Shown here in pieces: positions 42,146 to 55,400 of a DNA stretch of 64,000 bases. The position numbers and the translations under genes are program-made. The stretch is from Epinephelus fuscoguttatus. Its lineage: Eukaryota > Chordata > Actinopteri > Perciformes > Serranidae. The notes beneath the pieces are model-generated. The model worked only from the letters and a program-made list of their open reading frames with translations, was not told where the DNA came from and ran no database searches. The stretch covers positions 15,021,207-15,085,206 of the forward strand of contig NC_064769.1 of the NCBI RefSeq assembly GCF_011397635.1. Direction: 5' to 3'. The stretch's first letter is position 1, and each line of letters starts with the position of its first letter.

Positions 42146-44442
42146 CTTAAACATCATTGTTTCCTACACTATTGCACTATTATCTCAATGTGAGAGTGAG
42201 AAATTCTGCTTAATACACCTGAGGAAGAGTGTGTGGATCTATGGCTGACTTGGAACATGTAGTAGACCTCAAGTGCTGTGTGGACATGGGGATAGAGGAT
42301 CAAAAAAGCACTAGTCACTCTGAAGGCCTACCCATCGTTTCCTTGTCACAGCGCAGAGAAACACAAGGGGGCTCAGTTGAAAAGGAAAGGCGGGATTATC
42401 TGGAGTATCTTCTGCTGCTGGAATGAATGGTGGTGGCTGGTCACTGGGGGCATTTCCTGTGTAGCTTAGGCCACAGCATGGAGCTTCCTGTCACGTATGA
42501 TAGGGTCCATCTGTGGTTACAGCTGATGTAAGCATCACAGGTTGAAGAGCATCTAATAAAAAATAAATAAGATGCCACAAACCGGATCAGGATTATCCTC
42601 TTTGAATGAAATTCTTGTAAACATCTTAGCAACCCACAAGTAAGTGACTTTCAAAATAAGAGCGCACTGCTCATGTCAACACTGACAACATAAATATGAA
42701 TCTGTCTTTTGCTTATTACATAAATCTTGTGCATTGACTAAAAGAGCATTTACAAAATAAAAGGTGACACAGAAGTTGTCAAGATGACCATGTGAAGTTC
42801 ATAGTATTTTATAGATGTACTAATGACTAATACTGAGTAAGAACATGTGTTTCACTGCAGTTAAATATATGATTTAATATCTGTTTTCTATCTCATTAAG
42901 AGTGAATGAGAAAGGAGAGACAGAGGAAAAGAGCATCCATTGGCAAGGAAAGCAGCAGACACTTCTCCACTTGACTACTGTTGCCAGGTTACCAAAAACA
43001 TTCAAAAAAGCAAGAGTTATTTTCAGACTAGCTCGAAGCAAAATAACCAATGTTACAGAAAGGGCAGACACAGGCAACTGGTAAAATGTGACCATTTTTT
43101 GTTATTATTATTTTTTAAATACATTATTCACCGACAGCAGACAAAGGGTTAGGGTTGGTTGGCTCCAGGGATTTGGCTCATAATTTAGGTTTGTAATATT
43201 TGAGGAGACTTTTAACATTCACAATTAAAAATGAACCCCAGTCGCCCACCCAGAATCTAAAAGCACCAGTGCCAAACCAGACCTGGAAGACTGTTGGGCT
43301 TTTGTCTTCAGCTGGTATAACTGGTATAGTTCATTGGGTTGCTGCAATGAAAATGTCAAACCTGCTTCCACAAGGTTTTGTGAGGAAATAAAATCACTTC
43401 AACAGAAGGAAAATAATGCTTTCATTTGTTCAAGCAGACCATCACTCTGATTACAGTGATTGAGGCTACTCTCACACCTGCATAGGTATCCCAGTAGCAT
43501 TCATAGGTCAAACTTCCACAATCACACTTACAACTCATCAAAAGCAGACAACTTCTCAAACAAGTTAGTTTTTCTCTCCACAACACACAGCTATGTTAAG
43601 AGGACCCTGTCATGTACTGGGACAAACCCCAATAGAGCAGAAGCAGGAGGACTTGTAAGAGACACCACGCAAGCCTTAGACATGTGTTGATCACCCACAG
43701 ACGATAAGTCAAATGATCCAATGGCTCTTGCGCAGCACAACAATATTTCTGAAAAAGTATTTATGATTATGATTATAAATAGGCTACTGCATGTGAAATG
43801 ATGAGGCTGCCAAAATCAAAGCGGAATATATAAAAAAAACAAACAAACAAAACAAGCCAATATGACCTCAGAAAGACGCTGGACTCTTATATTGGACAGA
43901 CTTTAAATTTCGGTTGGAATGAAAAACTGGTTGACAATATTTTAAATGTTTAATGACGTTAGAATTTAACATAGCGTGGATATAAACATTATGACATTTT
44001 GCAGAATTGCTTTTTGTTCTCCACACCTTGCTGACAAATGTCATTATTCTACATTAAGATGATGTTTGGTGAGACAGTTGGAAGACACTGGATTTTGGTT
44101 ACTGTCAAATTGACGCTGGCATTGTCCTGACACTGAAGTTTGGTCGCCTGACGACACAACCTAAATTCAACCAAATATCAACATCTAACAGCGTTGGTGG
44201 CCAGCTAGGTGGTGCTACATTAAAAGTTAGGTATCATCAAAACTGACTTCAATTTATCCTGGGGGTCATTAATGTTTGGACCAAATGTCATTAAAACCCA
44301 TTTAATAGTTGTTAAGGTATTTCACTAAAAATACAAATGTGAACCTCTTGATATTAAAAGAGGAAAAAGTCAGGGGATCACCAGACTCTTTAGGGTTCAT
44401 CCTCAGGAGGCCAGGAATGTCTGTAATAAATGTCACAGCAAT

Positions 44443-44957
44443 CTAGTGTTGTCACGATACCAAAATCTTTGTTTCGGTACCAATACCAATATGAATTTCG
44501 ATACTTTTCAATACTCTTCGGTACTTTTCCTAAGGAAAAGTCCTTTTGGATACAAACCTTTAGAACAATAAATAGTAGGGGTGTAACGGTGCCAAAAAAA
44601 TCATGGTTCGGTAAGTACCTCGGTCCGGACGTCACAGTTTGGTAACTCGAATGTCCCACCAAGTTTGTTTTGTCTCGTGTTGTCTCCCTTTGCGAGGCAG
44701 ACTTTCTCGTCTTTTTTCACAGGCGCCAGCTGCGAATGTTGATACAGGTGTTGTCATACACACCACTTGTGCAATCTGTGCTCCAATAGGAACAAGAAAG
44801 GTGTTTGTATGCATAATTGAGTAAAATAAATTAACTAAATTAATGAATTGAATCAATTTCAAAGAACCGGTATTTTCCAAATGCAGTATAGTACCGTTTG
44901 GAATACTCTAGTACCGCGGTACTATTTTAGTACCGGTATACCGTGCAACACTACAGC
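44443..44957. mobile_element. Nested hAT-like elements, TAGTGTTG ends
   Basis: The left end TAGTGTTGTCACGATACC pairs with the right end GGTATACCGTGCAACACTA. Inside, from about 44577, is a second, truncated element beginning GGGGTGTAACGGTGCC with GGTTCGGTAAGTACCTCGGT. The nesting dates the inner insertion as younger. Confidence 0.7.
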
Positions 44958-45074
44958 AATCCATCCAATAGTTTTTGAGACATTTTAGCCTGGGCGTCAG
45001 TGGCTGACTAACCATCTGACCGACACTGCCATACTCTGCTAAGAGGCTACAGTTAGAAATCCAAAGTCAAGTAT

Positions 45075-45480
45075 TGAAGTCAAGCCCTGAAGAACAGTGC
45101 CGGGTTTCAAAGCCAATTTGACATAGTGGCCAAACTGTGAAATTACAACTTCAGGGTCCATCACCTGCCATGAGGCCCAAAAATACCTTTTCCTATAAAC
45201 TTATACTGTAAAAGAGACATCTGAAAATCATCGTATAAATGGGATTTGATCCATTCAGCCTAATAACATTTCAAAAATTGTACAATTAAATAATTTCATC
45301 CCCATTCAAGTTTGCAGAAGGCTAAACTTAGCGAAGTTAGCCCCTTGGCCAGCTGAAGTCTCTTGTGTGCTTGCTCTTTGGGCCCCCAAAAGTGGGAGGT
45401 CAAGTTACTCTATAGGTGACAGTTTAACTTTTTTGACTTCATGTGCCACTGAGCAACTTTCATTGGAATGAATGGGGCCC
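45075..45480. repeat. Interspersed repeat, copy 2 of local family
   Basis: Same block order as 21260-21710: GTGAAATTACAACTTCAGGG, TTTCATCCCCATTCAAGTTT, TTGCTCTTTGGGCCC. Confidence 0.7.
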
Positions 45481-46871
45481 TCCAACACTGTATCCAGTTC
45501 TCTTTATACATCCACGATCAAAATATGCAGAAGACATTAGAGAAATCTTAAATAAGACTTTTTTGTGGATGGAATGAGGAGAACTAAATGGTCAGGCCAT
45601 GTACATTTTCATAGTTTTCTGCATTATAATATTCAAAATGGGAACAAGACTGCACTAACAATAATACACTCACTTTTTAATTTCTATTTTTGTTGCAAAA
45701 ATAAGACTTTATAAAGTAAAACTGCAAATGACTAAATGCAAGTTCAGTTTTGATTAAATAAACCGTCCATAGCACCTGTTTGCTGTCAACTCATTGCTTT
45801 ATTGCTCCATTATTGCACTGTGATGCTAAAACACAACCATCTACTTTTTTAACTGTGAGTTACATCACATTACCATACCGTATACAGTTAGTCTATACAT
45901 ATTAAATGGGCCAGGGACACCTCTAGATTTGACAAAAATATAAATAAAAGTTACACAACATTTGGTTAACAATATGTTCACACTGAATGGAACCGAGTGT
46001 CATTTTTCTTGCCCCACATCCATGACCTAATATGAGCCTGTTTGTGACCACATTTCAATAACATCGCCGCCTGTGGTTATACAATTGTGTGTCATGTTTC
46101 TTAAAAGCTCAATGAAACACGATCAAATGAATAGCAAAGGAAAACAATATTGATAGCCTACTTGAAGAGAGCAGAGTGATGTAAGAATTTCCTGTGTGGA
46201 CAATGAGTAGCCTTGAGAGCTCATTTTCATAATCATGTCCGGGGCATCATTTGAGCTTTCTGTGAATGGTTCATTAAAAAAGCAGCAGAGGCAGCAGATG
46301 CAGGAGGATCATATAATACACATCTAGTGTATTCATGGGGGGGGGGGGTCTGTATAGCTCTATAGACACATTTACACTTTCCAATCCATTTTTGTACGTC
46401 AGCTAACAAAATACTGCTTATAGAACGACCCACGCAACAACCTGGCATTTTAATTAAACCTCTTTAAGGATACAGCACACCTCATGAGTTTATTGTTACT
46501 GTAATATTAACACAGTACGAGTGCAGTAAAAGACCTGTGGAATACGTCAGAAAGTACTGGTAAAATAAGTCTTTCCGAAAAGTTTGAGAATAAACTGGTA
46601 TCTATTTGATTTTCTATTTTCTTATGTGATAGACATATAGGCTAGTCTAAATCTATATGTGTTGGTAGTGTTTAAATAGGCCAACTACATATACACTGTG
46701 ATTAGGCAACCAGCCCAAATGACCCATGTTTTCTAACATCTTAGTATAAACTATTTTGTATTTTCTAATGTATGAAAAAGTGCATTTTTTGTATGCTGAC
46801 CAGCTGTCATTTATTGCCAAAAATATCCCAAGCAAAATTAAAAAGTTCTGCACCTTTCAGGGCCAAGGGTT

Positions 46872-47575
46872 GTGGTTGCTGTAGTTTGCAAACACTTTGA
46901 ATTTCGGGCCACATTGACTCACACTGCCTCTGCATCACTTCAGCATATCCTGGTACGATGCAAGACCAGTCTAACACGGGGAAGATACACTTGGAAGCGC
47001 AACCAGGTACTTAAGTGCTTGGCAGCTGAGCTTGAGACCAAGAGGGTACCACCAACACCATGTCTCTCAAACCTCAGGATAAGTTCAAACGGTTTGCATT
47101 GTTTATCTGGGAGGGAGACAAACAAGGAGCAAGCCTCTTGCCTCCCAAGTCAAGCCTGTAGCATGGAGCCAAAGACTGGGAAGTGCGCACTGACCTGGAC
47201 TAGTGTCTCATAGTTACACCCGAGATAGCAGCGTCCAACTTATAACCAGACCTGGTTCTCTGGTCGATGTCCTGTCAGCGCGTTTTCCTCATAGAACTAA
47301 CTGTCCCTTAGGAGGATGCCAGGAGAGGCGTTTGAACGCAAGAGATTGCGCTAGGTTGAACTCATAACTCAAGCAGCGACTAAAGACTAAAGGAAAGCTG
47401 AGGTGCGACTGATCGTGGTGGGTTGCAGAGGCTTCGTCGCTAGATCCACCACTACGCTCCTCAAGGAAATCGGAATTAATCGGCAGGCCCAGAGGAAAGT
47501 GATGTAGGATCTGGCCAGTATAGCTAAGAGGTGCAGTCATTGGCTATGGCTGAAGAGAAAGGATCCCATCTGGGC
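46872..47575 (+). pseudogene. Degraded non-LTR retrotransposon, C-terminal ORF2 region
   Basis: The first frame has RGRYTWKRNQVLKCLA; after 47305 a second frame reads AEVRLIVVGCRGFVARST, then LLKEIGINRQAQRKVM and HWLWLKRKDPIW. This GRYTWRH...VGCRGF...LWLKR series is characteristic of the C-terminal part of fish retrotransposon polyproteins. In-frame TAG, TAA and TAG and a frame change show it is dead. Confidence 0.75.
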
Positions 47576-47954
47576 CCCTAGGTGACCACAGATGAGCTAA
47601 CCTTCTGACACACACCCAGGCCTGATCAGCCTGTGGTGAGCGTGCTGCAATAAAGGTATCTTGTGATAAACGCCTTCCTCTTTGTAACACCAAGTCCTAA
47701 TCTGAATATGTCATGGATGTCTAAAGAGAACTGGTTACAGTGTTGGGCGAGTCCCAGTTCATTCTAAATGTTGCTCAGTGGAGCATAAAGCAGTATGTAT
47801 AGCTGCAGCTGGAGCAGCCTACCAGCTACTTAACTCACCCACTACACTTGCATGTCAATCCACGATTCCTTCACCCCTTGGTCTAGAAGTGGAAGCCCTG
47901 AAGAAAATGCTACATTAGCATTCAGTTAGCTATGAAGTGTTAGGCTAAAAGTAG

Positions 47955-48345
47955 CTGCATAGATCAGCCTCTCATTGGGCAGAACGAGCCACCTGCTGAA
48001 GTCCCGCCCTACCACCTCCGGCTGTGTAGCAGTTTTCAACCATTTTCAACACATCCTTTACTAACTTTGTGGTGTTTGGTCTTGCGGGGATGTAGCCATT
48101 TTTCTGCCATGGTTCACGTCCTGTAGGCGATATTTTTGTGGGTGTGTTACACCAAAACCTGTTTCCCCCCCCGGCAATATTTCTGCAAGCGCACCATTGC
48201 TGTGGCACCGCCCAGAACAATTGTGATTGGTTGAAAGCAATACAAGCAGCCGGGGAGTTTTTTTCTCCAATCTTAAAGTGAGAGTCGGCCCAGCCAGACC
48301 TTTCTTTTCTTGAGAAAGGTCTGGTGAGCGAGACTAGGTTAAAAG
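47955..48345. repeat. Dispersed repeat, probable MITE
   Basis: Includes GAAAGGTCTGGTGAGCGAGA and ACAATTGTGATTGGTTGAAAG, phrases I associate with a common fish repeat. Ends not defined; ORFs on the minus strand are not supported as genes. Confidence 0.45.
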
Positions 48346-48479
48346 AGGGGCAATTACGGTATGGGTTAGGCAAATGGCGAGGGTTACATCTCCTTGCTTA
48401 CAAGTTGCATCACGTCTTCATGTATGACGAATTATACACATTTATGAAGCCTAGAATAGCTGCAGGATAAAATTATGTT

Positions 48480-48675
48480 ACACTCATTTAAGGTTACGGA
48501 GGGCAAGTTAGCTGCTCGGCCAGAGGAAGTTAGCCGCTCAGCTCGCAAACGTCTGTGGTGCACTTGCTTTATGGGCCCAACGATGCAGAAGATCTGGATA
48601 ATTTTATAACTGAGAGGTCTAAGCTTTTGGCTTCATGTAACTTCAGTAACTTTCATAGTAACGATCAGGGCCCCA
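48480..48675. repeat. Interspersed repeat, copy 3 of local family (partial)
   Basis: Shares GCACTTGCTTTATGGGCCCAA, the GAGGTC...TTTTGGCTTCATGTAAC run and AACTTTCAT with copies 1 and 2. Confidence 0.65.
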
Positions 48676-51600
48676 CCTCTTATACCTCGATCTGCCAAAA
48701 CACTAAAATCACTGGCGAGTGAAGGGAGTATCATCATTTTATTACACTGCAATGTTCTGCTGGGAAACCTCAGGTCCTGCCATTGATGTGGATGCCACTT
48801 CATGTGCCCCACCCACACAGGTACCCTAGCAGACCAAGTACCCTCCCTTATAGCAACAGCACTCTGCTATGGCAATTGCCCCCCCCCCGTAGGACAATGC
48901 ACCACGCCATGATCTATGCTCTTAACACTACAATCCCCCCAAAATAGGACATTTCTGCAATTCATTAACAAACTTTATATAAAATAATTTTGAAAAATCT
49001 TTAGAGACATAAAGCAACAGGTCGATATGACTTTTATATTATTTTACATAGACTAGCTACACAAAAAGACGTCAAAACAGTATAATTTGAAAATGTTAGC
49101 ATAATTACTCACCTGTGAACTGATTAACGTTATCTTGACGCGAGATTCTGGTCACATGAGCTAAATTATCCAATGACAGCCTTTGTGCAATTTAAAGTAA
49201 AAAGCTAATCGAGTTGTCACTTCTGTTGAAGACTTTATCTGAAAATATGTCTGGCAACTAATTATATTCGGACAGGTATAATGACGACTACTATGAGTAC
49301 AGGTGAGCAGCTGTGTCACTAATACCATTGACTTTCTTGCTGCAAACATGGCTGCTAAACAGATGTACATTTGCCAAAACAACCTCTTAGTCTTCAACTT
49401 TGAAGCCTTGTTTTTTTGAAGGACGGGAAAAAAATAGAAACACTTCTTATAAAGCATAAATTTTACCTTTGAGTCGCTTGGTCGCTTATCTTAGTTTGTT
49501 GACAAGAATGAAACAGGCTCATTGCGGCCATTGCTAGGTAAAACCTCTACTACAGCTGCGGTCACCACCTGTCAGTGCCAGTGTGTTTCCCGCCCTCAGG
49601 GGGCAGTAATGAGCCTATTAGTACACCAGTGTGAGTCGAAGAAGACGTCGCACTGCATAACTCTCTTGGGCAAGCGACACAAAGATGAGATTTGTGCTTT
49701 ATCAGACCTGTTTTCAAACGGCGTATTTCTGTTTTTAAGAGTCAAGACTTCAAGGATGAAATTTGACTGGTTGGTTTGGTGAATGTACTTCCGGTTAACC
49801 GCCCGACCTCCATTAAAGACCGGAGCACAGCTGCTTCCCTATGGTGCTTCTATATTAGATGCTAATAAAGCATCTCTAACCATTTCGCTTTCCAGGGGAG
49901 CATTTCTCATATTGACAGAACCTGTAAAATTAACCTATCTGACAAACTAAAGAGGATAGCGAGCCATGCACCGCTGCATCTAGTAAACCAATTAAATTGC
50001 CAACTTCGTCAAGTCAGTTAAATAAGAAAAGAGAGATGTAGAGAACACACTACCACACTTACTAGTCATTTTCTAATCATAACTGTTTGTGATTTTTAAG
50101 GTATGGAATTAGTACTGTTCCTGTATGCATATTTAGCTGACCACTATTAGTGCAGCTGTTATAATTTTTGTTAAGGCTGTATACCTCACAGCATGCTGAC
50201 TTAAACCTGCCATCAAAGTCTAAATATAGTCATTTATTTATTTATAATTTAAAATTTTATTTATTTTATTTATTTATGTATCATTTATTTTAATTAGGCC
50301 TACCAGGCATGTTGTTCTGCCTAGGAAAATGGAAAATAGGGAAATATATTCCATGAGTGCATTTGAAATCTGGGAGTGCAGTAGTCCCAAGGATGGATCC
50401 ACAACATAAGGCATGACTCATGTACTGTAGGTAATAACTCTTATAGGCCCCACATACACCATTAGCTTTCAGCATACAAAATGCGCTGCTGGTTTGTTTT
50501 AAAACAATGTTCATGATTGAACTAGCAAATTAACTGTGCAAAATTAGCTGTATTTTCTCAGCATAGAAGCTAGTTTGTATAAAGATCTTAGATCCTACTC
50601 ATCCTGCTGCTATCAAACAACACTACGTCCCAAAGTGCCTCAATTATCTTAAAAAAAAAAAGGAAGATATTTCTGTTTCTGACCTATAATGGGTGACAGG
50701 GATTTGCATTAGGTTCACAACACTGATTTCTTACATTCAGTAGGAAGAGAACTGTCTTGTGACATCATGCCAGAATCAGCAAGTTGGCCTTGTGATACTG
50801 CTGTTGTGTGGCCAGAAATAAACCAGTTAAACCAGTATTCGGCAGTACCTTTTGAAAAAAGCACCTAATTTACATAACAATGTGTAAATAACTTTGCTGC
50901 CATGACTTTGAGTCATGACGGAAGTAATAAACAAAGAACTATCTTCTTTTTTTTTTGCTTGTGCTCCTTTACTTAGTCACACGAGGGCGCTATAGCTCAA
51001 GTTTTTGGTAAAGCCATGAACAATATAAAGGCATTACAATGCAATACTGAGCTTCAGAAACTTTTTTTTTTCCTCAGTTGCAGTTTTGTTATACAATAAA
51101 TATCTTAATTTTGACATTAGGTTGAACTTTTTTCTCATTATTCCAAGTTGCATTAAAGATAGAATATTAAATAACCATTCCTCTATGAACATATGAGGCC
51201 TAAGCATCTCAGATGAAGTCTACAACCTACATCTAGAAAGGAAATAAGCTGTCAGTTAAGGACATCGTACCCTCTGAAAATATCATAACTGGCTTCCAAG
51301 AAGAAATGCTCGGCAGAGGTCGGTTAATAATTCAGATGGTAGAAAGTGTTCTGGTGTAAAAGGCTGACATGGCACTGTGCCACTCTGGTTTTGATCCTGC
51401 AGGGGTAATAACTTGTTTATAAATGGGTCAAACAGGTCTGTGAATATTTAATCTATCACCTGATGTAAAAATATAAACATGCATTATTCACACATGGCAA
51501 AAATGTGATGCACTTTTCCTTAAGTCAATGTAAGCAACAGATAAACTCCATTTATTTGTGCTTCAAAAGCAAGTAGGTAGTTTTAATGTGAACAAAAACT

Positions 51601-52379
51601 AACTGCAGACAGCAGCAGTGAGGTACAGACTGTAAAAATCCAAGCTATGCCAAGGATGGCATTTTGGACGCTGGGGTTTCAAGCTGAATTTCACTCCTGG
51701 TGATATGATCTTGCTTAATGTCAAACATCAGAGGTATACTGTCATTGGAAAGAACTCTGCTTCCCACAGTAACCTTCTTCAATCCGGCAATCGAAATCCT
51801 GTGACTAAACTCGGGCTTTGACTCTCTGGAAGGAAAAAAATAAATGCCCAATAAATATTAAAGACACTGTATAATCTCAAGTGAAAATGTCAAACTGCAA
51901 GTATAGCTCTGAAGGACCGTACTGAGGCTTTAGAAGGCAGCAACGGAGCACACATCTGAGACCTCTGTGAAAATAACTATAAACAGGCCACAGATGCTCC
52001 ATCACTTACAAATTCAGATCAGTGCTCCTCATACACCATCAGTTTTATTGTTCCATACAAGCACTGCTTTCAGGATGTTCATTTTCATCAATAAAAATAG
52101 AAATTAATGCATGTTTAGAAGACAGGCAGCCCATGTGTCCTCAGACCGATGACCCTCATCTCCTCGTCAGTTTTTGGAAGGAGTCCCAACACCATCATCA
52201 CAGCCAGGTGAGCCCCCTCTGCAGAAGGCAGGTGCTGTGAATTCTTTGCTGCACGCTCCATCAAGCTTCTCCGTAAGAAGTGACACTGAGACATCGTATT
52301 CCGTCTGTTTATGATAGTCTCAGTGTCAAAAGGTGTGGTTCAGCCAACACAAGTGAAGCTCATGATGTCTTAAGAGGGC
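48676..52379. other. Intergenic, downstream of sema4d
   Basis: No gene supported. The right part may be 3' UTR of the alternative sema4d transcript. A minus-strand ORF at 51838-51645 follows a good acceptor but does not fit the exon chain in phase. Confidence 0.55.
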
Positions 52380-52400
52380 TCAGTGGCCGTCACAGCTTTC
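52380..52400 (-). CDS. sema4d: Alternative sema4d exon D: last six codons and stop
   Basis: Acceptor TTCCTTCCACAG, then ESCDGH and TGA. 3' UTR would follow; an AATAAA on the minus strand at 52049-52044 is a candidate poly(A) signal. The short length makes this the least certain exon of the chain. Confidence 0.45.
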   Translation of the reverse strand, partial: ESCDGH

Positions 52401-55400
52401 CTGTGGAAGGAAAAACAGAGTTGTACTGTGCAACTAGGGGAGGATAGACACATGAAGTGTTAAGGATTGATCTGTAGTGTGCTAAAATCTCACCAAATAC
52501 ACTTAGATGCTTTCAGTCACTATCAGAAATGCAAATTATTTTTAAATGTTGATAACAGAGGTTAAAGTAGCCTGCTTCTAGACCTCTGAATCTGCCACCA
52601 CATCTAAGATTTTACCAGTAATTCAAAATATAATGAAAAATGTATCTGAATAGCTTAAGTTAAAGGGACATTTCAGCCCAAAATTAAAAAAATACTTATT
52701 TTTCCTTTCACCTGTAGTGTTATTTATCAGTCTAGATTGTTTTGGTGTGAGTTGCAGAGTGTTGGAGATGTCAGCCATAGAGATGTCTGCCTTCTCTCAA
52801 ATATAATGGAACTAGATGGCACTCATGTGTAACCCGGTCATGATTTCTGGAAAAAGACATAATTGAGAGGAGGCAGACGTCTCTATTGCTGATATCTCCA
52901 ACACTCAGGGACTCGCACCTAAACAATCTAGACTGATAAACAGCACTAAATGTAAGATGGAAAAAAATGGAAGAATATTTTTGGGGTGAAAGTGTCCCTT
53001 TAAGCTAGTTTACCACTTGGAAACTGCTTTGCAGGGAGGGAGCTTGCATTGCAGTAGTAGATCTGCATTCAAATGAAACAAAGAGAGACTGGATCTGAGT
53101 CTGTAAACTAAAACCAGTGTTATTGTAGCTATTGTCCTCACTGTTTGCCCTGCATCTCTCTCTGCATCTGTCTCTTTATGCATCATTTGGTCATGTGGAT
53201 CACTGTAAATTATTTATGTTGATCTGTTCTGCACACACGAAATCTGTTGCACGTCTGTCCGTCCTGGAAGAGGGATCCCTCTTCAGTTGCTCTTCCTGAA
53301 ATTTCTACCTTTCTACATATACATACAATTGAATTGAACTGAACTGAATTAAACTTTTATGCATGTTTCTCCAGGCCTTTACAGCTACAGGTACAGATGG
53401 ATGACGAAACATTATAACTATGGAGACAGAATCCCCTTTAATGTTTAAGTTATAGAAAATAAAATCTAAATAGAAAAAAACACGATAATTAATTGTGAAT
53501 TAAAATCTACTGTAGATTGATCTAATGATGACCTGCTCCCCTTAAGACATTCAATATTTTAGTCAGAAGCCTTGTGAGATATTAGTAATCTTTAGTTATC
53601 TGTAACACAGTTAGCTGGATATGGTTAATAGATCATGTTGAACACAAAATGTAGTTAAATGTAATTGCAGTTAACAAAAAAGCTGCAGGAACAGCTGGTA
53701 ATTTAGTGTAGTAACTCTGATAAACACCTTATTCAGACCGTAGAAAACACTGTTAAGTAAAGATCATCTGGAAAACAAACTGGCACTGAGGGTTCAAACC
53801 ACTCGCCTACAGCCAAACATGCAGAGCAGGTTAAAACTGGTGCCCATGATGTAAGTCTACCCAGGCGACTGCACAATAACTATTATAAAGTTGTGAGAAA
53901 ACACACTCACATGCACGAACACAGACCTACCCAGGCCTTTTCCCATCTCTTTAGCAGTTGTTCGTGCTCTGTGAGCGCACCTCTCCACTGGTTCAAATCC
54001 CTGGTAGGAATGCTCTCCTCATCTGTCAAATAACAACGTCTTTTACTGAAATAATGGCAACTAATCCCAGGCACTGTATTAACCCTCTACATGCATTACT
54101 CAAAGTATATCTCACATTGGAGACATAATAGGTTTCAATACTGAAAATACTTATTGTCAAGGTAGATGTGTCCATAAAGTTCTACACACATTTTCAGAGC
54201 CATACAAGCATCACGTGCAGATACCTCCAATAGTGAGGTGAAGGTCAATCTCAGATATGTCATTTCCTGTGCTGGCCTCTGCGACACAGTGGTAACGAGC
54301 GTCCTTGATCAGCGGCCCCTCTCGGAGCCAGCTGCTCACTAGAACCTCCCTCTGACCCAGCGGCAGGCGGTACTCCATTATGGGGGTGTCCAGAGTGTGC
54401 CCGTTTATTAGCCAGTGAATGTGGACATCACTGGGACCTGAGGGACAGAACAGGACTTCATGTTGACCCCCCCGATGGTCACATAGACGTACTGTACATG
54501 AGATAGGAATACTTGCCTGAGATCCATTTGTGGAGTTCGAGTTTCAGCAATAAGCTCTAGAGGCGACTAAATAAACATGCAGTGTACAAGTGTGCATAAT
54601 GTCTGATCTCAGCTGTTATTCAGTGCATCTTCTACAAGGTGGAGTTGCTGATGAAGCCAGATTTACTGAGCGGTGCATTAGGGCTGCAACTAACAATTAT
54701 TTTCATTGTCGACTAATCTGTCGATTATTTCTTCGATTAGTCGACTAATCATTTTATCGAAAAATGTGTTGGAAAGTTGAAAAATGTCAGTCTGTCTCTC
54801 TCAAACCCGAAAATTATGTCATCTAATATCTTGTCTCGTACTCACGAGAGGTTAGTAGTTCACCATCATGGGAGAGTGTGTAATGCTGCCAATATGTAAG
54901 AAGCTGCAATAAGAGTACTTTGGGGTTCTTTTATAGTACTTTTCTATAAAAAATGACTCAAACCGATTAGTTGACTACTAAAACAGTCAACGATTATTTT
55001 AATAGTCGATTAGTCATTGATTAGTCAACTAATTGTTGCAGCCTTTGTAAGATTACCAATTTTTAAACTTTTTTTTTTTGCATATGTTTTCAGTATTTGC
55101 CAGATGTGGGACCAACTCATTGTTTTCTAAGTCACAACAAATAAGTCTCAAGTCTTTGCACTTATGTCCCAAGTCAAGACAGGCAAGTTCCGAGTTAGCC
55201 CCAAGTCCTCATCTTTGGGTTTCGAGTCCAAAACAAGTCATAATGCACTCTTCACTGAATGTAATGTCATTTTAACAAAAGAATAAGATATGAAATTTGC
55301 AAAAATCATGCATACTTTAACTTAGTACATTTTTTGTTTAATAAGGGTGACTGAACTTAAACATAAAAAAGTGGAAGGTATCAAGTATTTTCAAATCAAA

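Noticed and set aside
43140-43165. GGGTTAGGGTTGG resembling telomere repeat
   Set aside because: Only about two units of TTAGGG; too short to be an interstitial telomere block.
51645-51838. Possible terminal exon on the minus strand ending ETPASKMPSLA
   Set aside because: It has a fair acceptor (TTTTTTTCCTTCCAG) but its long frame needs a phase-2 donor, and none of the sema4d alternative exons ends in phase 2. No family likeness.
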